The translations under genes were made by a program, and so were the position numbers. This document shows positions 33,001 through 45,606 of a DNA stretch of 64,000 bases, piece by piece (positions within the stretch are counted from its first letter, which is position 1; each line of letters opens with the position of its first letter). The notes below the pieces were generated by a model. That model saw only the letters and a program-made list of their open reading frames with translations. It did not search any database and was not told the origin of the DNA. Origin of the DNA: Petrosia ficiformis (taxonomy: Eukaryota > Porifera > Demospongiae > Haplosclerida > Petrosiidae); the NCBI GenBank assembly GCA_947044365.1, contig OX345637.1, forward strand, positions 10,219,576 to 10,283,575. Direction: 5' to 3'.

Positions 33001-36000
33001 GTTGTATATATATATATATTGTAATTTATATATAATTGTATTATGCTTGTGTCATATACTTAAGGTAATGCATTATACAAAAACCAATAAAAAGAGTTGA
33101 AAAACAAATAACAAAACAGGTAGTCGGGTTTCAAATATGAGAAAGTCAATAATGATTTGATGATGACACCACAAATAGCAATCATAAGATTACATGTTTC
33201 TCCATATATCTTGTTTTACAGCTAGTGAATACATATATGCTATCATAGCACCATTACTCTGTTTCATCTTTGTGGGAATAGTGGTTGCTGCATTTTTCCT
33301 TTGCCCTTGTTGCCACTGGTAAGTATTTATAATATTTAAGAGAATTTTTAATTTTTATAAATCAATTTTTTACTCCATAGTAATTAGGTACTTTTACTTG
33401 GACTATAATGCTGGGTTCACATAATGACGCAAAGCCTTGTGTTGCATTCGTTATGTTGTGATAACTGTTTGGTCAAATGTAACGCATCTAATGCAAACAG
33501 AATCCTTGTGTTATGTTGTTTCTGACAACATTAAAGGAAGTGTATAGTGTTTACAATACAACGCATTGACATGACGCAAAGCAACACATGACTTTGTGTC
33601 GTTATGTGAATCAGCTTTAATGCATAATAGTCAGCTGTTTTCATAGCATAAATAATCAATGAGAATACCTTGAGGAAATTTCAAACAAACCAATAATAAC
33701 GGCATTACTTAAAGGATATTACCGTATAGTGGGATTTATTGACGAGGGATTAAAATTGGCGATTTGGCGAATTAAAACAAAAATGCCAAAGAAAAACAGC
33801 CAAATTTTAGAACTTACGAGGTGCGTGGCAAATGATTGTATTGTTCCTCATTACTGCAACAGCAAATTTGTCATTGGAATTATCGTTTTCCATCACACAA
33901 ATGAGATTTTCTCCAATGATAGCATCCCAAACGCTTTGGTAGATGTGATAGCCCCTCACAACACTTTCAACTCTGCATTCCATTATGGGCATGGTCGTAC
34001 TACACATGAGCATGAGATTCATCAAAATTAATCTCGTCAAATGTGGAAATTTAGCATATTTGTCAAATTTTGTACTCGCCAATAATTACCGCTATACGGT
34101 ATAAAGAACATTTGGGTTGGTTTGATGTGGGCAGGGTTTGTATTTCTGTTCTATTGTAACCTACAAAATCCTTTCTCTACTCAGCACATGGCAACCATTT
34201 GTGTTCAGTCGAAAATGCTGTTCTGTGTCTTCAACTTGTGGAAACAGTAAATTGAATGAGCTTGCGTTAATTTATCAGTTATAAACTATAATTATTTGTA
34301 GATGATGATTCTGAATGTGAATATCTTTTAGTAAATTCACGAAAATTGGTACCAAAACATAATTCTAGCTTAGAAGAAGACAAAGAGGAACAGGAAGATG
34401 AAAAATCTGGTGTGTGTTCATTAATCCATCTGTCTGTTCAAATATTTAGTTCAAATATTTAAATGCTTCAGCATGATATATAATAGTCTCATCAGATATG
34501 TCATATCTTAATTTAATTATACTCAGCTTTAATTAAAAGTGGTCGAAACAGACAACTCCTCAAGAAGGTTAGTTATGTTACCTAATTTTCAAAAAGGGAC
34601 ACTTTCCTGTAAAATACTTTTGATCAAACCCATTTATTGAATTGCTTGCCATTTTGTATGGGAAATCAATGAATTTTGGTATCAAAGAAGCTTAATAATA
34701 GATCTTTCAGGATACCATATTGACTTCCTCTGGAATAGTATGCATCTGGACTGTACCAGCACAACAGTTCAATATGGTTTCATGGCAGTTGTAAATGGGA
34801 ATGTACTGAACTGGAACCTAATCAAACAGTACTAAGTCGATACATCTTGGATAGGTGTACCAAAATGTTTTGGTTTGATGAGAATGTTTAGCATAGGTTC
34901 CAGATACTAAAGTTCATTTATATTTAATGTTTAGCATAGTTCCAGATGCTAAAGGTCATTTATACCTAATGTTTAGCATGGTCCCAGATGCTAAAGGTCA
35001 TTTATACCTAATGTTTAGCATGGTTCCAGATACTAAAGGTCATCTATACCTAATGTATAGCATGGTTCCAGATCCTAAAGTTAATGTTTAGCATGGTTCC
35101 AGATACTGAAGGTCATTTACATTTAATGTTTAGCATGGTCCCAGATACTAAAGGTCATTTACACTTAATGTTTAGCATGGTCCCAGATACTAAAGGTCAT
35201 TTACACTTAATGTTTAGCATGGTTCCAGATGCTAAAGGTCATTTCTACCTAATATTTAGCATGGTTCCAGATACTAAAGGTCATTTACACTTAATGTTTA
35301 GCATGGTTCCAGATACTAAAGGTCATTTACACTTAATGTTTAGCATGGTCCCAGATACTAAAGGTCATTTACATTTAATGTTTAGCATGGTCCCAGATAC
35401 TAAAGGTCATTTACACCTAATGTTTAGCATGGTCCCAGATACTAAAGGTCATTTACACTTAATGTTTAGCATGGTCCCAGATACTAAAGGTCATTTACAC
35501 TTAATGTTTAGCATGGTTCCAGATGCTAAAGGTCATTTCTACCTAATATTTAGCATGGTCCCAGATACTAAAGGTCATTTACACTTAATCTTTAGCATGG
35601 TCCCAGATGCTAAAGGTCATTTATACCTAATGGTTCCAGATGCTGAAGGTCATTTATACTTTCAGAAAATTGTTAGTTTTGAAGGACCCAAACTTTTTTT
35701 TAACTTCACCATTTTAATATACATGTAATTATCCTTCTCGTTCTTTTTTGTGTATATCAAAATTCAATCCATTGCTTCATTATTGAGTTACAGTATAATC
35801 ATGTATTAACCTTATGACATTAAACTATACACTATATTACATATACAATTATACATGTAAAGCCATCACATCATAATATTGAAGTCACTGTGATTGGGAA
35901 CAGACTTCAATGTGAATGGATATTATCATTTATAGTTTTCATTTATTATTACATGTGTACTTGTTCATTGACAGAAGGAGACATCTATCAAACTTATAGA

Positions 36001-36119
36001 CCTCTTGAAAGAAGATCCTGACAGTTTAGAGGAGCGTTATAAAGTATATGGATGGTAAGAATTATTAATAGTAGTCTCTTCATTCATTTTTTTTTTCCAT
36101 CTCTCTATCTATCTATCTG

Positions 36120-36170
<51 letters not shown>

Positions 36171-39100
36171 ATCTATCTATCTATCTATCTATTTATCTAT
36201 CTATCATGTTTATCTGTCTATCTATCTATCTATCTGTCTGTCTGTCTGTCTATAAATCTACTTGTCCTCTTGTCTTTTGGAAATATCATTCTCTTGTCCT
36301 TATAATTAGGAATACAATAACGGTAGGTATTTTCTATGGATTACCTGCATTTCAACTGATCCTATCAGAACAACTTGTAAGTTATAAAAGTAGAGATGAA
36401 ACTGAGCTTATTATAAATTCATAGTTTTATATGCATGCATGTGTGTACTACTATGGGTTCAATCACTGTGGTAGTGATGTGCACTGATGAGTAATGGTAT
36501 TATACAAGAATCTTTGTCTGCACGTTTCCATAGCAATTTTTCATAAATCTATATAATAAGTTCACTTTCAACTTGGTATGATTCTATTTTACTTTCATTA
36601 TACCTTCAAATTCTCTTTTATTTACTTCCTGTTACTCCTCTCAGATTCTTAATTCAACTGGAGACCAGGATACTTGCTATTATAATTTCAGATGTGCACA
36701 TCCTTGGAGTATATTGAGGTATAATTTTTGTATGCCCTCTCACCACATTCATCAATTCCTACTGTTCATCTATCTGTTTGTGTACCTATCTATCTATCTA
36801 TCTCACTATCCTTCTTTCTCTCCATCTATCCATTCATCCATCTGTCCATTCATTCATCTGTCCATTCATCAATCTTTCCATTCATTCATTCATCTGTCCA
36901 TTCATCAATCTTTCCATTCATTCATTCATCTGTCCATTCATCAATCTTTCCATTGATTCATCTGTCTGTCTTTCAATCATCTGTCCATTCATCTATGCAC
37001 CCATTCATTTATGCATCCATCTCTCCCTCCATTTATCGATCCTTTTCATCCATCTGTCTATCCATTCACCTAGGCCTGTTCATCTGTCCATTCAATCATC
37101 CATCTTCCATTCATCCATCTGTCCATTTATCCATGTATCCTTTCATATATCCATCCATTTCAACCACCAACCAAGCATCTATCTATCCATCCATCCCTCC
37201 ATCTCTCTATCTATCACCAATTGATCTATCTATCCATTAATCTATCCGTTCATCTTATATGTTTCCATTTAATCATCAACCCATCAACCAATTGATTCTA
37301 CATTAACTTCATCCAGTGCCTTTAATAATATTTGGAGTAATATTGGATACTTTATATTTGGATTAGCATTTCTGGTGATAATAATGATCAGGTGAGATCG
37401 ATACCTGATATCACACACTGTATTATCAGATTAATTTCAACATGATCTTTGTTTTTAGACACTACAAAGCAAGGCAACAAAAATTAAATGATGAAGAATA
37501 TTACCACGTAATTAAATACAGTGAAACCTCTCTATTGAGGACACTCTGAAATGAGGACACCCCTGTATTAAGTACACTTACAAATGTCCCAAACTGTGTT
37601 TTTAGGATATAAATTCACCACTGAAATGAGGACACCCCTGTATTCAGGACACTTATATATGTTCCAAGGGTGTCCGGAATAGAGAGGTTCCACTCTACAT
37701 GTACATGTACATTCTTTTGATTTTAATTATTTTTAAATTACTTTTTTTTATTATACAGAAACATGGAATACCACAATTCTTTGGTATATATTATGCTATG
37801 GGTAAGTTCCTGTGTTCAAAATGTATAATATAATTATACTTGTACATAATTACGTGCGTGTGTGTGTGTGCATTGTATAAATACACACACTCATACACAC
37901 TCATACACACTCATAGGTGTTGCCTTAGTCTTGGAAGGCTTTATGAGTGGTTTTTATCATATCTGTCCAAGTGGCAGTAATTTCCAATTTGGTAAGTGTA
38001 ATATTGAACATACCTTTAATTAGAATAATATATCACATATGGTATAATTATATATCTCCAGACACTGCATTCATGTTCATCATTGGAGGTTTACTAATAG
38101 TCAAGATACTGCAGTCCAGACATCCTGATATACATGCTAATGCATTCATTGCATTCTTTTGTTTTGCTGTCATCATATTTCTAACACTAATAGGAATTGT
38201 GAGTAGATCGATACTGTAAATAGTCTCACATAGCCAGCCCCTCCCCTTACCCTCGTTTAGAGGGGAGGGGCTGGCTATACGAGACTATATTGTAAATACA
38301 TATATAATATATACATTAGTGTTGTATTAGTTTGACATTTCTAACACTAATAGAAATTGTGAGTAGATCGATACTGTAAATACATATACATTAGTGTTGC
38401 ATTAGTTTGACAATAACGACTACTTTTAGTTATAGTTATAGTATGCCTGGTTTCTCAAATTTTTAGTGTAGTTATAATTTAAGTAACTAAAATTATATAT
38501 TAGGCTTACTAAAAGGGTTTTAGTGTTAGTTAACAAACTAAAAGTGGCCGTTATTGGCCACTTTTCATTTTAGTTATTGCAATAGACTTGTAATTTAGTT
38601 ATAGTTTAGTTAACTAAAAGTCATAATACATTACTAAAGTGGTTTTAGTTTTAGTTATACTAAATATACATGTACATACACATGTATAGTAAAGCCTTAA
38701 TTTGAGGTGTATTGATAGTACACGTATAGATTGATGAGCATAGTGTATATCAGAGTTTTTGATACGTTTTGAAGCATGGGCCAAATTAGCTCAACAATGG
38801 TTAGTGTGTGTGCCATTGGGAATACATCTTGAGCAAATTAACAAACAGTTAATACTGTTAGTGACAATATTAACTGCGCCATCTAGCCCAAAGAGAGAAC
38901 TGTGCAGTACCAAATAAGAACCTCTCTGGGGCAATGGTGTGTGCCATATGAGCTATCAAAAACACTGGTACATGTATGTACATGTATCAATAGTACTAAA
39001 TTCTACCTCCACCCAGTGGGAGGGGTCAAAAGCCCATTGGCAGTCAAGATGGACCATCTACTCCATCATTTTAATGGGAGTTACTGTTTTTTGTATATCC

Positions 39101-40034
39101 TTTTATTTCTATCATGACTGGAGATCAGGACATATAATAGGTGAGCATACCTCATGACATACACATGACTGAAAGTCAGGTGATTAGTTAGATCTAAGGT
39201 AGTCATCAATCATTAATTGAGCCAACTCCAGTAATGATGTCACATATATTTTGTTACCGCAGAAATGAATACTTACAAGAGAATTTGGCGTTGGTTTCGT
39301 AGCTGGTGTGTTCCTTGTACCAGCAAAGAGAATTGTTATCGCATGAAACCACAAAACGTGGTATGTACCTATAACAGCATGTATTTTCTGTCTATCTATC
39401 TATCTACCTATCTATCTATCTATCTATCTATGTATTTATCCATCTATTTATCTATGTATCTATTTATGTATCTATCTATTTATCCATCCATTTATCTATG
39501 TATCTATCTATCTATCTATATATTTATCCATCCATGTATCTATGTATCTATCTATCTATCTATGTATTTATCCATCCATTTATCTATGTATCTATCTATC
39601 TATCTATATATTTGTCCATCTATTTATCTATGTATCTATCTATCTATCTATATATTTATCCATCCATGTATCTATGTATCTATGTATCTATCTATGTATT
39701 TATCCATCCATTTACATGTATCTATGTATCTATGTATCTATCTATCTATTTATCCATCCATTTATCTATCTAAATATCTATCTATCTACATGTATGTATT
39801 TATCCATCCATTTATCTATGTATCTATCTATCTATTTATGTATTTATCCATCCATTTATCTATCTAAATATCTATCTATCTATGTATTTATCCATCCATG
39901 TATCTATGTATCTATCCACTATCTATGTATTTATCCATCCATTTATCTATGTATCTATCTAGCTATCTATCTATGTATTTATCCATCCATTTATCTATCT
40001 ATCTATCTATCTATCTATGTATTTATCCATCCAT

Positions 40035-40074
<40 letters not shown>

Positions 40075-42819
40075 GTATTTATCCATCCATTTATCTATGT
40101 ATCTATCTATCTATCTATGTATTTATCCATCCATTTATCTATGTATCTATTTATCTATCTATCTATCTAAATATCTATCTAAATATCTATCTATCAACAA
40201 GTTAATTTACATTTATTGTTTTGTTTATCTTGTTTACCGCATTATTTATTTTTATTTTGTTTGTACACCAAATTATTTATTTATTTGTTTATTATTGGTT
40301 ATCATCATGTTTATTTATCATATTGTTTATTTGTCTAGGTACGTTTCATCAAGATGCTAACAGCAGTGATCCTCAATATTGTTCTGTAAGAGACTCATTC
40401 CCAAACTGTTTTCTCTCATTCTCTTTCCATTATTCATCTAGTGGTGTAATGTTAGTGCTCTCAGATAAAGGAATTGCGACAGTTATTCTTGGACTCTTTG
40501 TTTCAAACTTTATGTTATTCATGTTAATATACATTGTGTGCAAGGTAAGACTAACAGCAGGTTTTCATAGAGTAGGGGGCGTGAGCTGCTCAGCTCCTCA
40601 GCTCCTCCCCCCACAATTTTGAAAACTATCATTAATCCAGCTGAGAGCACTTAGTTTTAAAATGTTTTCCTTGGATGGATGTCCTTATACCACCTTAGTA
40701 AGGCATGTGGTTCATATGATTTGAAGTGTTCCCTTGCGGCCCCGCCCCAGGACAACAGTGCTGTATGAAAGCGTAAATCATTTATGTTCCCTTGATCCAG
40801 ACTAAAAGTCTTCATTAAAAGCAAAAGCACTTATCATATTGATAAGACCATCATAATAAATCACATGCTTATGCACTAATTCATTCAAGCACAAGTTTGA
40901 CACTACTAATCAATTGATGTTCCTGCTGCAGGTTTGTAGCTCGAGTTACGTGCTACACCCATTAATTGACCAAGCCCTCGGAATGACACAACTTCCTTAG
41001 CTACATATGCAATCCATACATAACACAAACAAATATTATATATAAACACGTGGAAATCAATCATAGGAATGGGCCTGTGTGCTATAAAAAAAACAAATCA
41101 TTCCTGATAATAAATTATTATATACACACATACTAAGCTTACTGATTATATTTATTGGTACATGTATCTCATTAGTTGTTACTCGCTTCTTTTCTTCAGA
41201 TCTATTACAGAGAACCATTCACTGTAATGCCTGTTGTGTTGCTAGTTATCCTCACCATTTGCTGGGGATCTGCTTTCTATTTCTACTTTAATAATGTTTC
41301 AGAATGGGAGGTATGTATGTATGTATCATAATGTATCAGAGAGTACGGTAGTATTAAACAAACCACTTCCATATAACCCTACATATAAGTACAGGTTTTT
41401 ATATTTTGAGGTGTATAATTTTGGGCATTACATTAACCTCCCGACCTTGTTTGCATTCTTTGGGTTTTGACATCCATAATTGAAAATGTTTTTTATTATT
41501 CTTGTGTAGTTAGGGTTGTCACCAGCAGGCGCCCTTCTATATGTTGCTCTGATTGTTGCATCCTTCTTGTAATAATAAAAGAACCAATGTACTTCAGCAA
41601 CATAATTATGAGTCCATCAAGGTTCTGACATTGCTGATGTCGTTCTCGTGTTTGAAACTCAAACTTACTTGTTTTTCTTGCTTGTTAAATTATCATACAT
41701 CATCTCTATGAAGTTTCTCTGCTATATACCAACAGCTGGTAGTTGTAGCTTTACATTCTTTCCAGCAGGAAGGAATGTAAAGCTGCAAGTAGTAGTCCGT
41801 AGTAGTGATGTGCGATACGTATCGATATATCGAAATATCGATATTTTCATTGAATATCGTGATACAATATTAGCTTTTGGGTGTATCGATACACTGGAAT
41901 GGACAGTTTAGTAAATATGGTTTTTCTAATTTGTCTAATTTGATACCTAAAAGTAATTATAACAAGCTAGTGTGCATAACTTTCATTGATTTCTTTTACC
42001 ATCTCTTGACAAATACATCCAAATAGGACATTTATTTACTTTTTATAAGTGTTTCAATATTATTTCAAATATCGTGATACTGTATCGTATCGTGATATTT
42101 TTGGTAGCGATACGCAATACTATTATTTAGTTGTATCGCACATCACTAGTCCGTAGCTTGAGTACATGAGTACTGAGACCCTTTAATGACATAACGTCCT
42201 TAACTACTTGTCATTTAAGTGATACAAACATAATGTTTTATATTGTTAAACATCAATGTATTTAATTATAATTATATATAATTATATATTATATAATAAT
42301 TATATGTAATATATTGTATATTGTAGGCATCACCAGCTGAATCTAGAGAACGCAATAAGAACTGTATACTAATGGAGTTCTATGATAATCATGATGTATG
42401 GCACTTCCTGTCAGCAGCAGCCATGTTCTTCTCATTTTTGGTATGTATGCATAATGATGTACATCATATATGTATAAATAAATATACATACATGCATACA
42501 TGTACATACATGCGTACATGCATACATACATGTACATACATACATACATACATACATACATACATACATACATACATACTATCAGTGGATTAGTAGTGAT
42601 ACATATATAATATATATATAATATTATTATTATATATATATAGTATGATGGTGACATCATCCCTTTGATGTGGTGAGTCCTATTTATTGTATATAGACCT
42701 TCCATTTGCACACTATGCAGGAGATGTCACCATCATACAATATATTGTATATAGTATGCTAATAGGTCCTATATTTTGTATATAGGACGTATTAGCATAC
42801 TATATAATATACATATATA

Positions 42820-42858
<39 letters not shown>

Positions 42859-43912
42859 CAATACGTCCAAACATCAAAATAAACCACAGGTTTATAAATC
42901 AGATATATAGCCTGTTACTATGCTGTTGCTATGTGTTATATTTCGCGTACTGGAAGTTATAGACTGGTTTATAACTTCCCAGTTTTGCAGATGCTGTAAG
43001 GTAATAGTATCGCGCATGCGTAAATTAGAAAATTGTGTGGGCGGGGCGTTACAGAAACAACTGCTCTTAGCTTGATAACTCTTGCATTTTACAAAATTCA
43101 AGATTCTAATTTTTTTACTGGTGAGTTGAAGTGTTAAGAAAGCTACAGATGTGAAATTCATGCTTCGTTAGTTGCAGAAGAACACCAAGGCAAATGTATG
43201 AAATGTCCCGGGCTACGCCCACACTCTGGCTATGCTTCATAACTTCCGTATTTTTAACAGTACAGGCTTCTAACTTGTTTGAATGTATAGAAGAACTTGT
43301 AACAACACCATATATATCAACATTATCCTTTGTTAGTAGCTGGAAAGAAGGAAGGCGAGTGAAGTGGGTGGCTATATATCAGTTATAGAATGCGCACGCG
43401 GTCTATTTTACTGAAATATTATCCCGCGCACTCGGATGTGCCGCCCTCGTTGCTAGGGATTATATTTCAGTAATAGAACTCGTGCGTATTCTATAACTAT
43501 AACATAGCACCCTGTGGTCAGATATAAAACCTGCCGTCGACACAGACTACAAGAAAACAATAGCTTACCTTCTCCATAGTGAAGACAGAATGGTAGAAGC
43601 AATAGACATCTAAAAAGGTTTTGTCTTTCTGGAAATATATTAATTATAACATGCCTACTCATGCTATATCAGATTTATAATCACCTTGCCCTCGTGCTTG
43701 GTGATTATAAATTTGATATAACACTTGTAAGGTGTTATAACATATACATGCATACATACATGCATACATACAGTGGATTATTAGAGGTATCATTTACTAT
43801 TAAAAATTGTTGTTTATTCAATTCAATATTTCATTTTTCATTTAATTAGTTCTTATTAACTTTGGATGATGGTATGAAAAGCGTGGAGAGAAACGATATA
43901 CATGTATTTTAG
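26848..43912 (+). CDS. SIDT: SID1 transmembrane family protein (SIDT1/2-like), copy B
   Basis: Exons: 26848-27099, 27326-27441, 27556-27708, 28010-28055, 28713-28811, 30094-30180, 31445-31592, 33222-33318, 34185-34246, 34302-34409, 34527-34567, 35975-36054, 36310-36376, 36645-36718, 37317-37391, 37459-37507, 37759-37801, 37917-37991, 38062-38198, 39017-39140, 39263-39360, 40339-40385, 40442-40544, 41200-41310, 42327-42440, 43850-43912. Total 2469 bp, 822 aa; every phase closes. Differences from copy A are one Phe fewer in the signal peptide, an extra three residues after YFYHDW (copy A appears to have lost 9 bp), a divergent cytosolic loop (NRQLLKK) and a divergent C-terminus ([11 protein letters not shown] versus [11 protein letters not shown]). 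All multi-TM core signatures and the His/Asp residues are kept. Exon 2 uses a GTGTGT donor made by the GT repeat, slightly weaker than in copy A. Confidence 0.94.
28178..28635. repeat. (TAGG)n array, unit B
   Basis: Counterpart of 6978-7434, with different internal variants (AGTAGG, GCAACTAGG). In this unit it directly follows the exon 4 intron start because the 1165-bp element is absent. Confidence 0.95.
28880..29870. repeat. 81-bp minisatellite, unit B (about 12 copies)
   Basis: Uninterrupted array of the 81-bp unit; unit A has about six. Two sub-variants alternate (TTATACATT versus TTATATATT; TTATATTAC versus TTATGTTAC), giving a visible higher-order pattern. Confidence 0.9.
30282..30420. 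repeat. palindromic element, unit B
   Basis: Counterpart of 9734-9882 with a small deletion in the left arm. Confidence 0.75.
30444..30985. repeat. 86-bp minisatellite, unit B (about 6 copies)
   Basis: Shorter version of the 10067-11025 array. Confidence 0.9.
33720..34101. mobile_element. TACCGTATAG-ended element with HIRAN fragment, unit B
   Basis: Same as 13761-14142, essentially unchanged. Confidence 0.7.
33807..34022 (-). pseudogene. truncated HIRAN-domain ORF, unit B
   Basis: Identical in protein sequence to 13848-14063. The lack of change between the copies could reflect recent duplication or gene conversion rather than constraint. Confidence 0.55.
34885..35665. repeat. 42-bp minisatellite, unit B (about 18 copies)
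   Basis: Expanded version of 14925-15255. A 214-codon frame from 35084 to 35728 reads [14 protein letters not shown] repeats. It lies between SIDT-B exons 11 and 12. Confidence 0.9.
36095..36255. repeat. (TCTA)n microsatellite, unit B intron 12
   Basis: Counterpart of 15680-15880. Confidence 0.9.
36740..37230. repeat. CCAT/TCTG-type degenerate array, unit B
   Basis: Counterpart of 16400-16930; open frames are artefacts. Confidence 0.85.
37519..37695. mobile_element. pogo/Tigger-type MITE, unit B only (177 bp)
   Basis: Starts CAGTGAAACCTCTCTATTGA and ends GGAATAGAGAGGTTCCACT, with TA on both sides (37517-37518, 37696-37697). Absent from the corresponding SIDT-A intron 16. The interior has repeated ATGAGGACACCCCTGTATT words. 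CAGTGGAACCTC-type ends are typical of pogo-like MITEs. Confidence 0.8.
38221..38287. repeat. GC-rich palindrome (TAGTCTC...GAGACTA), unit B
   Basis: 67-bp palindrome with arms TAGCCAGCCCCTCCCCT / AGGGGAGGGGCTGGCTA, just after the exon 19 donor of SIDT-B. Unit A has two. Confidence 0.8.
39390..40200. repeat. expanded (TCTA)n / TTTATCCATCCAT array, unit B
   Basis: About 800 bp versus about 265 bp in unit A. Higher-order period: runs of TCTA separated by GTATTTATCCATCCAT. Forward frames are open and read IYLSIYLSI. Confidence 0.95.
41336..41504. mobile_element. internally deleted TC...CTTG element, unit B
   Basis: Counterpart of 21357-21525. Confidence 0.7.
41803..42148. mobile_element. hAT-type MITE with empty site in unit A (346 bp)
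   Basis: Ends TAGTGATGTGCGATA and ATCGCACATCACTA. Perfect 8-bp duplication GTCCGTAG at 41795-41802 and 42149-42156; unit A has a single GTCCGTAG. The interior is rich in ATATCGATA. It inserted after the large duplication. Confidence 0.9.
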
Positions 43913-44250
43913 AGATACATGTATTAAGAGATACTGATTTCTCATTTAGAAAACATTAAGAGTGAACATTTCAGAATTGAACTTTTTTTTTTTAGTGTAT
44001 GTATGATATTTATATAATTATAACATTATAGCGTACTGTGTGTATAGTTTTGTGTTATTTAAACACTCTAAAAGTGATCAATCATACCAGCCCTGATAAT
44101 TATATATTTAAATAATGTGTATTGTGTATGTATGTATAATTGAAACAAGAATATAATAAAGCTAACATTTAACACAATTATTCAATTCCAATCCCCCTCC
44201 AATTATCCTATTTGTCTATTCTAGTTGTCAATTCAAACAAATGAAAGGAA

Positions 44251-44548
44251 ACAAGATTAATAAAACAATTTTCAAAAAAATGAAAGAAAATGTAGGGATA
44301 TCAAAACTGAAAGCACAGGAACAAGATTGGGATGGTACCTTAACAGCAAAATCACTTCCATATAACCCTACATAAGTATAGCTGTTGAGTATAAAAAAGA
44401 AAGTATACTTATGTAGGGTTGTTATGTGGAAGTGGTTATTTTAATTTTGCTGCTAGGGTACCATCCCAATCTTGTTCCTGTGCTTTTTCGGTTTTGATAT
44501 TCCTACATTTTCTCTCATTTAATAAAAATTTTTTTGTTGTTATTCTTT
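44251..44548. repeat. long inverted repeat (foldback), diverged family member
   Basis: Arms start ACAAGATTAATAAAACAATT and contain TGTAGGGATATCAAAACTG and TCCATATAACCCTACATAAG, mirrored on the right. It is related to the foldback part of the TC...CTTG elements but lacks the TC 5' end. Confidence 0.75.
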
Positions 44549-44800
44549 ATACATTGTGTATATTTGTATTATGTATGTATACGGGTAGATATATAATATA
44601 TTTATATACATGTTTATTATGTATGTACAGGTATATTATGCATACATGTGTTATATGTGTGTACATTATGTATGTACAAACATAAAAGCATTTACGTATG
44701 TACATACGTAGTTATGTACTATAAGATTGGGAATTTTTGTGGTGAAAATTAATATTATTTTTGTTGAGCAAGATAATAATTATTGAGAAAAAGTGTTGAC

Positions 44801-44990
44801 TCTTATTAATTTTGAAGGATGGTATGAGAAATGTGCTGAGAAGAAATATACATGTATTTAAAGATACTGGGATATCATCTAGTAAGTAAGTTAATAAGAG
44901 TGAGCACTTCAGACTGATATGTATGATTATAAATATATAATTATGGTATACTGTGTGTATAGTTTTTTTAAACAGTCTACATTAAGATGT
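44801..44990 (+). pseudogene. SIDT: relic third copy of the SIDT terminal exon and 3'UTR
   Basis: TCTTATTAATTTTGAAGGAT...GGTATGAGAAATGTG...ATACATGTATTT aligns with the last exon and downstream sequence of SIDT-A (23513-23710) and B. The stop codon and LTLDDG are destroyed. It lies beyond the unit B boundary. Confidence 0.75.
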
Positions 44991-45129
44991 ATAAACAATT
45001 TGAAAGTCCTTTTCTGATGTTTTTTTGGGTCATAGACAGAACAGTACACATACTGCATTTGTGGTAACAAGCTGTACATTAGTAATACATCACAAAATAT
45101 AACTCGTGATACACAATACATTACACAAT

Positions 45130-45240
45130 ACATTACACAATACATTACACCATACACTAGGCGACATTGTTGTTTGTAGCAACTCTTCTTCCTATCATAC
45201 ACTAGGCGACATTGTTGTTTGTAGCAACACTTCTTCCTAT
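45130..45240. repeat. 45-bp minisatellite, short block
   Basis: Two copies of a 45-bp unit (CACTAGGCGACATTGTTGTT plus TGTAGCAACACTTCTTCCTATCATA) running directly into the LINE fragment. Confidence 0.85.
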
Positions 45241-45606
45241 CAAACACGAAACAAGGAACTGCCGTGGACTATATGTTCCTCGTCCAAGAACAAACATCCT
45301 GAAACGATCTTTTGCTTATCAGGGTGTTGTCATATGGAACTCACTACCAGATCATGTAAGGTCTGCATGTAATGTAACAACATTTAAGACTAAGTGTAAA
45401 GAGTTTCTTGTATTGTCTTGAAATTGTATGTGGATTGTATATATATATTTTTTTAATTCTTTGTTTCCTTATTTGTATATTTATAACAAAAACAGTTTCT
45501 TTTTTTCTTTTTCTTCTTTTATTTTCATTTTACTTTCTATGTATTGTAATAACTATATGTATCATATGTATCATATGTACCATTTAAATAAACCTAAACC
45601 TAAACC
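45225..45606 (+). mobile_element. non-LTR retrotransposon (LINE) 3' end fragment
   Basis: A frame ending at 45421 reads RGLYVPRPRTNILKRSF, then YQGVVIWNSLPDHVRSA and TTFKTKCKEFL. This is the typical C-terminal tail after the reverse transcriptase of CR1/L2/jockey-like LINEs (RTN..KRSF.Y.G...WNSLP....R). After it comes a T-rich 3'UTR and a short tail AAACCTAAACCTAAACC. The RT itself is absent, so this is a 5'-truncated copy. Confidence 0.8.

Larger units (their letters stand above)
23738..44060 (+). repeat. tandem duplication unit B (PIGV-B pseudogene + SIDT-B)
   Basis: Second direct copy, collinear with 776-23720. Alignable introns are very similar by eye, but the units carry independent insertions and different minisatellite lengths. 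Confidence 0.9.

Noticed and set aside
35084..35728. 214-aa protein of 14-residue repeats
   Set aside because: Explained by a 42-bp intronic minisatellite; the paralogue has a different repeat number and the flanking exons are spliced in phase without it. Kept only as a finding.
39265..40360. Long frames reading IYLSIYLS in the forward strand
   Set aside because: Translation of the TCTA array in SIDT-B intron 21; they begin in exon 21 and run through the splice donor.
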